A stretch of 64,000 nucleotides of DNA from Balanoglossus misakiensis (taxonomy: Eukaryota; Hemichordata): the NCBI GenBank assembly GCA_040954595.2, contig CM082598.2, positions 4,650,001-4,714,000 of the forward strand, read 5' to 3'. A program made the translations under genes and the position numbers. Shown here piece by piece: positions 62,723 through 64,000 of the stretch. The notes beneath the pieces are model-generated. The model was not told the DNA's origin, did no database searches, and saw only the letters and a list, made by a program, of their open reading frames with translations. How positions within the stretch are numbered: position 1 is the stretch's first letter; each line of letters opens with the position of its first letter.

Positions 62723-62747
62723 GGGAAAACATTCCGAATTCAGGGAG

Positions 62748-62755
62748 ATTTTATA
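62748..62755 (-). promoter_or_regulatory. TATA box of gene C
   Basis: The minus strand reads AGTATAAAATC here, a near-consensus TATA box, about 100 nt upstream of the non-coding exon donor at 62647. No other promoter element was recognised. Confidence 0.6.
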
Positions 62756-62759
62756 CTTT

Positions 62760-63470
62760 CAAGTCAACAGAAAACGTGTTCCGGAATAAATGAATGAAAG
62801 GGAGAGGAAGAAAAATCTCCAGAAGGCCATGAAGGTTAAAACAATTGTTTGATCCTTCGCTTCCAAACGGTGAGCAGACGGTGTTTTGCAGAAACCAAAT
62901 TTGCCATTTTTTTTAGGTCGCAAAGACAAATGATTTTGGGTGATTCATTCGAGTGAGAATTACACCTACTATACTGATTGCTATTGGTCGCCATATTGCT
63001 GATGAAGGGCCATCACCTCCGCTGTAATTGATTATATATGTGTTATATGTTTATGATTTTTCATGTCAAGAACAATGCCAAGTCTCTCATTAGGCGCGAT
63101 ATATTATGGAACGCATGGCATAGGATCATGTGCAGGGTGTGAAACTGATTTAGTTTTAGCTGTAGACGTGAAATGACTGATTGTAGTTCGTGAGTTTATC
63201 AAGGTTTAGTCTGAAAGCACTGTGTTCTTCATGTAAATCAAAATGGCGTCGCCAGAAAAAGCAAGCAATGTTTATTTTACACGTATGGTCCTACCATCTG
63301 GAAAGCAAAATTTTAAAAATATTGATTACATGGGTGTCGTGCATGTTTGTAATTATGTAGGCTTTGTATAAAAAAAGTTTCAGTGGTTTGAGAGATAGGC
63401 CTAAGACAGAGAACTACGAATGAAATATGGGATAGGTTGGCTTTCCAGAAACGACACCGTCATTATCATG
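62760..63470. other. region upstream of gene C
   Basis: No gene, RNA or repeat recognised. The part next to 62760 is the likely promoter-proximal region of gene C. Confidence 0.5.
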
Positions 63471-63471
63471 A

Positions 63472-63987
63472 ATGTTTGTGGTGTACGTGCACGGTAATTC
63501 TCAAGATGACATTGCAGAACGCGTATACGAGCGTTGTTGTCGAAGATATAGCCGTTTAGGCGACTACAAATTGACAGCTTGCAGCCAAAAAACTTGCTAT
63601 ACATGTCCCGTTTGGGCAAACGTGAACATGCTAGTACATCACATATCAACGATGAGGGCGAAATACCAGAGATACAGTGAGGCGTCAAATAACAAACACA
63701 CATACAAATATACTTTTACAACTTCAATCGGAATAAGATTCGAGGGAAATCGTAGATTGAATATCGAATTCGCTGGGAGTCACCCGCAAAGTTTTTTAAG
63801 CATTAAGATTTTATTTGTTTTCAAGAAAAATAATGTAAATGTACAGAATATAAATAAGTACAATTTATTCGACCAAACAGTACAATTCGGCGCACTTAAA
63901 ATAGGAGATTCGGAACTGAATATTAAGCGTATGCTCAGCTTGACCTTTGACACAAACTGCAAAGTTTCTGTTTTGACAAGGAAGTGA
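63472..63987 (+). CDS. hypothetical ORF, 171 residues
   Basis: A 171-codon open frame in AT-rich DNA, ending in TGA close to the window edge. It begins MFVVYVHGNSQDDIAERVYE, has a cysteine-bearing middle (TACSQKTCYTCPVWANV) and an Asn/Lys/Phe-rich end. No family is recognised. The length is more than usual for chance at this base composition, but no splice signals or promoter were identified. It could be an eroded mobile-element gene or chance. Confidence 0.25.
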   Translation: MFVVYVHGNSQDDIAERVYERCCRRYSRLGDYKLTACSQKTCYTCPVWANVNMLVHHISTMRAKYQRYSEASNNKHTYKYTFTTSIGIRFEGNRRLNIEFAGSHPQSFLSIKILFVFKKNNVNVQNINKYNLFDQTVQFGALKIGDSELNIKRMLSLTFDTNCKVSVLTRK

Positions 63988-64000
63988 ACCCCGGCTGTGG

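Overview
The window is animal nuclear DNA. It has spliced genes with GT-AG introns and 5' non-coding exons, intronless type II membrane glycosyltransferases, a eukaryotic tRNA-Gln, many short inverted-repeat transposons and microsatellites. The gene families (core-2-like beta-1,6-GlcNAc transferases, astacin metalloproteases, C-type lectin domains, thrombospondin type 1 repeats) and the AT-rich, MITE-rich intergenic DNA suggest a marine invertebrate such as a hemichordate, cephalochordate or lophotrochozoan. The sequence alone does not let me name the species.

Layout. 1-19.7 kb holds no gene I can support. It contains at least four kinds of inverted-repeat element, a diverged tandem duplication and microsatellites, including a long (GTAT)n tract at 18.1-18.3 kb. 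19.8-23.3 kb carries two tandem, intronless, minus-strand GCNT-like genes that share a 369-bp almost identical block, which looks like gene conversion. A tRNA-Gln(CTG) gene lies at 23.84-23.91 kb. 24-34.8 kb has no complete gene, only two possible orphan exons. 34.9-35.6 kb carries a plus-strand ORF with a WH1/EVH1-like domain followed by a basic/proline stretch and a degenerate CRIB-like motif, resembling a WASP N-terminal half.

38.1-62.7 kb is the centre of interest: three paralogous multi-exon genes (called A, B and C here). I traced them exon by exon, and the reading frame stays open across every junction I assigned. Each encodes a secreted protein of about 780-810 residues with the order signal peptide, C-type lectin-like domain (CTLD), charged helical linker, short astacin propeptide with an aspartate switch, astacin catalytic domain, TSP1 repeat, WSC-like domain, TSP1-like repeat, second CTLD. 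A (minus) and B (plus) are head to head, sharing about 3 kb; B and C (minus) are tail to tail, about 0.65 kb apart. Exon phases are the same throughout and many exon lengths are identical, so the cluster arose by duplication with inversion. B and C are the closer pair.

How the parts could work together (inference): each protein joins two lectin-like modules, a WSC-like module and two TSP1 modules to a zinc endopeptidase that looks catalytically complete. This would suit an extracellular or cuticle/mucus enzyme guided by glycan binding, for example in innate immunity, matrix remodelling or fertilisation. The two GCNT-like genes would build O-glycan branches in the Golgi, but nothing in the sequence links them to the protease cluster.
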